This document shows positions 60,311-64,000 of a stretch of DNA of 64,000 nt, piece after piece; position 1 is the stretch's first letter, and every line of letters starts with the position of its first letter. Below the pieces are notes generated by a model. The model made no database searches. It was not told the origin of the DNA and worked only from the letters and a program-made list of their open reading frames with translations. The translations under genes and the position numbers were made by a program. Source of the stretch: Rhizomucor pusillus (taxonomy: Eukaryota > Mucoromycota > Mucoromycetes > Mucorales > Lichtheimiaceae); assembly GCA_900175165.2 (NCBI GenBank), contig FWWN02000703.1:284726-348725 (forward strand), read 5' to 3'.

Positions 60311-62334
60311 TTAGTGGAAGTACTTTAGATTGTTGGCGGGTGGCAAATGTTGCTGTTGTTCTGGGTGCATGGCCGTCGCTGCGGCTCCGTACGCGTTGAT
60401 ATCATGAACGAATTGATGGTCACCGCTAGTGTTTTGAGCAGCCAAGGCAGCAGTTGTCACCGGAAATATATTAGCAGAAGAAGAAACGGAGGCAGCGGCA
60501 AAAGACTGCATTGTGTGGGGCGGGGTGATAGCTGATGTACTGCTGCTACAACAAGACATTTGTGCGTCTACGCTGTTTCTGTCTGCGCGATCAGCAGCAG
60601 CGTAGCTGACGATATTGTATTTGGTTTCTGGTGGATACAGCCCATGTGCAGGTATACCAGCTTGCTCTGCCGCTACCGCTGCCGCTGCTACCGCAAGCGC
60701 ACTGCTGGCGGTTGTCGCGGTACACATGCCAGACAGGGATAGCGGGTGCTCCCGGCGCTGGGCGACCACTGCTGCCTTTTGAAAAGGAGGATGCTGCCAC
60801 GCGGGAGCCAGCAACGTCGTCGTCGTCGTCGTCGTATCGGCTAAAATACCTTCCAAAGGGGACGGTGTCCGATCTATGATGCTGTAATTGTCACCTCCTG
60901 ACGACACTGGCATAGGTACTACAGGGTTGATTTGTTCAGGGAAAAGAGCTTGCGGCTCGGTGCTGACACTTGCACTGCGACTCTGTTGGTCGTATTTGTG
61001 TTGCATGAGAGGCGGCGGCGGTGAAGGCATGGGTGTTACCGTGTTTATATTGGTAGCAGCGACTGTGGTCAGCGAGATACCTGTTGTGGTACTAGTAGAG
61101 CATAGTGGTGGTGGAGCTAGCGGTTCAGGTTGCTTCTGCTGCTGCCTGTTGATCCATGAATTCATACCAGTAGTCATGTTTGCTCCTTGCTGCTGGTTGC
61201 TCTCATGTAGAGGCACTGACTCTTTCACCACGCCGTAGTCAGGAACACAGGGATGCTGAAGAGGCAACGTGCTCCTGGACTCCTCATTTCCGCCACGTGC
61301 TGTTGTTGTTGTTGCTGCTGCTGCTGCTGCCGCCGGCATGCCTCCAGGGTAGATACCTTGGTGATCAAAATGACTATGGTATAGAGTGGCAGGCCGCTGG
61401 TGATGTGCAAAGAATCCGTCGTTACCATACATCATTAGACTGTTGCCATTTGTTGTCGGTAAGCTGCTACGCTCGACCATTGGACCTGAGGCACCTCTAC
61501 GAATGCCTCGACGTCCTGCTGCAATGCAACGTTATTTTCGATCCAGAATCTCTAATAAATAAAAATAATAATTACCTGTAAATGCTGTCGGATAGGGCAG
61601 ACCAGGCTGAGGAGATATAGGCGACATTGTGAGAGGCATCTCTCCATGCTCCATGCCTGGTGGAATCCGAAAGCTCTGGCGCATCAGCAACTGTGGGGCG
61701 ATTTCAAGACAGGCAAGCTCTGGGATCGCCGTAGGTCGCTGCAGGCGATTGCTCAATACATCTTCCTTTGTGTAATAGCTAATCAAATGCTGCGCCGATC
61801 CATTGACAATAATGCTCATTGTTTTCTTTATAAGCCCGCCCTTTTTAAAGTTGTACGACGTTGTGAGCGATCCGACCAAGGCCCGTTCACGGTTGCGCTC
61901 AACGGCAGAGTCTTGGTTCACGTCAATGTCAACATTTTCACCATTATTGTATCCGTTGTTGAATTGGTTCTTTTGGAGGAGACGTCGTTTGTCGGTGTTG
62001 GACTCCCTGTTCTCCAGCTCTCGATAAATGAGAAAGTTGCCCAGGATACGGGAAGGACTCCAGACAAATCCATCCGTCCATCGTTTGATGCCTGTTTCAA
62101 TGTCTGTTAGCTCGTGCCCTGTTTTTGTCCACTGTCTCTAGTCAAAATCTCTTTTCTACCTGACTCTCTCTCATCAAAGACGAATACGGTTCCTGAACGT
62201 ACAGCGCCTCTCTCCCGTTCCTGGAGCCTGCGGTTGATCTTGGGCAAAATGCCTCGGCGACATGCTTCGAATATTAAAAGTGTATCCGTAGTCGTTTCCA
62301 CGAATCCATAAAACGTTTCATTAAGCGTCGACAT
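60311..62334 (-). CDS. WOPR-family regulator (Gti1/Pac2/Ryp1/Wor1 type)
   Basis: Exons (minus): 62160-62334, 61576-62091 and 60311-61518, giving 632 aa. WOPR proteins bind DNA and control morphological switching in fungi. WOPRa: ETFYGFVETTTDTLLIFEAC, GILPKINRRLQERERGAV, SGTVFVFDERESGIKRWTDG and WSPSRILGNFLIYREL (residues ~6-84). WOPRb: GLIKKTMSIIVNGSAQHLIS, then YYTKEDVLSNRLQRPTAIPE (~144-183). The first intron splits the ERESG-IKRW junction. The intron 2 acceptor is CAGCAG, so one residue can be included or not. The C-terminal half is low complexity: Thr, Ala and Gln runs, no domain. Confidence 0.93.
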
Positions 62335-64000
62335 GAGAGTTGTTGTGCTGGTATACTTTTTAACTTTGGATAGTGTAAAGGTAAAAAAAATAATATTCTG
62401 ATGTGGCGGTAACTGGGTAAAAAAAAAACGTGGAAATATTAAAATGAAAGAACAGGGAAAAAAGAAGGCGTATAAGAAAGGAGTTGAGTGAATATAACAC
62501 ACACACACAGAGAGAGAGGAAAATTAAGTATTAAAAAATAGAAAGAGTGCGAGTGGTGCGTGTAATGAGGAGGGGTTGGGTTTTTTCTTCCAATTGACGT
62601 TTAATAATCAACATTCTCGAATGCTTACCGTCGAGGCGTTAGAAAGCACGGTAAGATCAATGTGGGTGGGTGGGGGTTGCGTACAACGATAACAAATTAG
62701 GAATTACATAGTGGTAGCTGCATAAGCCTATTGTTTACAAGCCGGCCCTTGCTTCGATAGCAGCTGACCCAATGTCTCGGACGGCAAGGTGGCAGTACCT
62801 TTCGAACCAGAATTAGCAAGACCCGTCATGACAGCTACTCGGGTCTAGTGTCTAAGGGGCTGTAAAAAATTGCGAGGCAGAGCTAAAGCGAGAATGCCCA
62901 AATACAGAGAGAGTCAGAAAGAGCGAGTTAAGCTTCTCGCTATGACGCGATCGTATACCAGCCTTGGAGCCTAGCTCTGCAGGGGAAGAAGGGGGGAAAT
63001 TGAGGATCGAGTAATTATCCACGCAATTTGTTCGATCTATTCCATTTTAAAAGTTCTAATATAGAGAAAGAAGGATAAGAGATCGTATGATCATCGGCTA
63101 ACACTTAAGTTCATGGTTATTTATGGTAGGCCATACCGCGGTTCGGGTTAGTGTGATAAACAATCTCGTATCTCGGCCCTGGGATTATGTTTCAAGACAT
63201 TGAGACAATGTCACTTTTACTTTGCCAAAGGTTCGCACGTGTCCTCAGTGAGTACCTGTAGAGGCGATCTTAAGGTGATATCCGTGCGTGTCTTGCCGTG
63301 CACCACCGCACACCATCTTGATCCAACGACGACCTCCTGCCCTCCTCCCACAGTGTTGCCTGCTGGCTTGCACAGATTAATCCCCTGTAAACGTTGCTGT
63401 TTTCTCCTACAAATGTTTTACGGGAGGTTCAAAAGGGGGATTAAGGATGATGGTGATTACCACAAGCTTGTGTGAATCATGGCAGCAGCACGTATTCCTT
63501 TCATTTTTTTTTCATTTGGCGTTCCTCCTCTTTCAGGACACCCCTAGGCGACCAGTATCGATTACTCCGGTCGTCGATTACTTCTGCCGGATATTCCATT
63601 TAAACGGCAAGTGATAGTCGCCTCCCAGCGGCTCGATGACGACGAACCAACGAGATTATACATGGATAGGGTTTACTCCAAGGTTACGAACTAGTATCGA
63701 CATGCAAATTCACGCTGACATACAGATGTACATGAACAAAAAAGAGAAAAGGTTTTGCGCCCGTACATGTCATATTATTCCTTTTGCTGCAGTACGCCGA
63801 GCCGTCGGTTGGCGGCAGCTCTGTGTAAACTCGACCTTTTTCAGCTATTCAGAAGCAATCTACAATCCTCTCTTACTTTCTTTCTCTCTCTCTGTGTATC
63901 CTGCTTGCTTGGGTGCAACATTTATTACATATGTGCAGGGTCGCCCGTCTTCTCTCAATTTGTCTTGCTTTTTTCTGGATACATGCTCCCTCTTTTTTTT
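62335..64000. other. WOPR gene 5' flank and unassigned end of window
   Basis: 1.7 kb. The first 250 bases contain A- and T-tracts and a (CA)n/(GA)n patch near 62497-62519, likely WOPR leader. The rest has no coding signal I trust; a 91-codon plus-strand ORF (63200-63475) has no recognisable text. The last 150 bases are pyrimidine-rich and could be the leader of a gene beyond the window. Confidence 0.45.

Noticed and set aside
1..64000. CRISPR arrays, operons, bacterial promoters
   Set aside because: The DNA is eukaryotic and spliced; no spaced direct repeats of that kind are present.

Overview
The window is nuclear DNA from an early-diverging fungus, most likely Mucoromycota (Mucorales-like). 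Genes are spliced with mostly 55-80 nt introns. Several families are fungus-specific (Opi1, Zds, Con7-type zinc finger, WOPR, TRP-like ML/Flc channels, RPO41). A GT10 fucosyltransferase fits the fucose-containing cell walls of Mucoromycota. No bacterial features, rRNA genes, tRNA genes or CRISPR arrays were found. The assignment rests on gene content and intron style, not on a species match.

Layout. 0-5 kb: 3' part of a SET5-like methyltransferase (+), an inositol hexakisphosphate kinase with an apparent 1-nt frame break (-), and an Opi1 repressor (-). 6-9 kb: ribosomal protein S16 and a GT10 fucosyltransferase (both +). 9-17 kb: V-ATPase subunit H in 11 exons (-), a Zds-family protein (-), a 1.8 kb gap, and a ten-exon WD-repeat protein resembling TFIIIC subunit Tfc6 (-). 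17-19.5 kb: gene-poor DNA with a FAR1/MULE-type fragment between inverted repeats. 19.5-24 kb: mitochondrial RNA polymerase (+). 24-31 kb: a SMYD-type SET/MYND protein, a SAM methyltransferase and a TRP-like channel (all -). 33-41 kb: splicing factor Cwc24, a two-finger GATA factor, a small coiled-coil protein and a Con7-like zinc finger (all +). 42.8-49.7 kb: acetyl-CoA carboxylase (+). 51.8-55.6 kb: a RhoGEF (+). 55.9-62.3 kb: a Zn2Cys6 regulator, a TMEM14 protein and a WOPR regulator (all -). The last 1.7 kb has no recognisable gene.

Themes. Most genes are housekeeping (translation, vacuolar acidification, mitochondrial transcription, splicing, fatty-acid synthesis) or regulatory (four transcription factors, the Opi1 repressor, two SET/MYND proteins, a RhoGEF). 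I see no biosynthetic cluster and no obvious new multi-gene system. The less ordinary signals are structural: a Zn2Cys6 motif assembled from four exons including an 11-nt micro-exon, three GC-AG introns all with GCAAGT donors, very short introns (37-45 nt), a frame break in the IP6 kinase, a coding-like 17-codon upstream ORF before the GATA factor, and a decayed transposon-like element.

Exon coordinates were worked out by hand from splice signals, reading frame and family conservation. All internally spliced models keep frame to the stop codon, except the IP6 kinase, where the break is reported.
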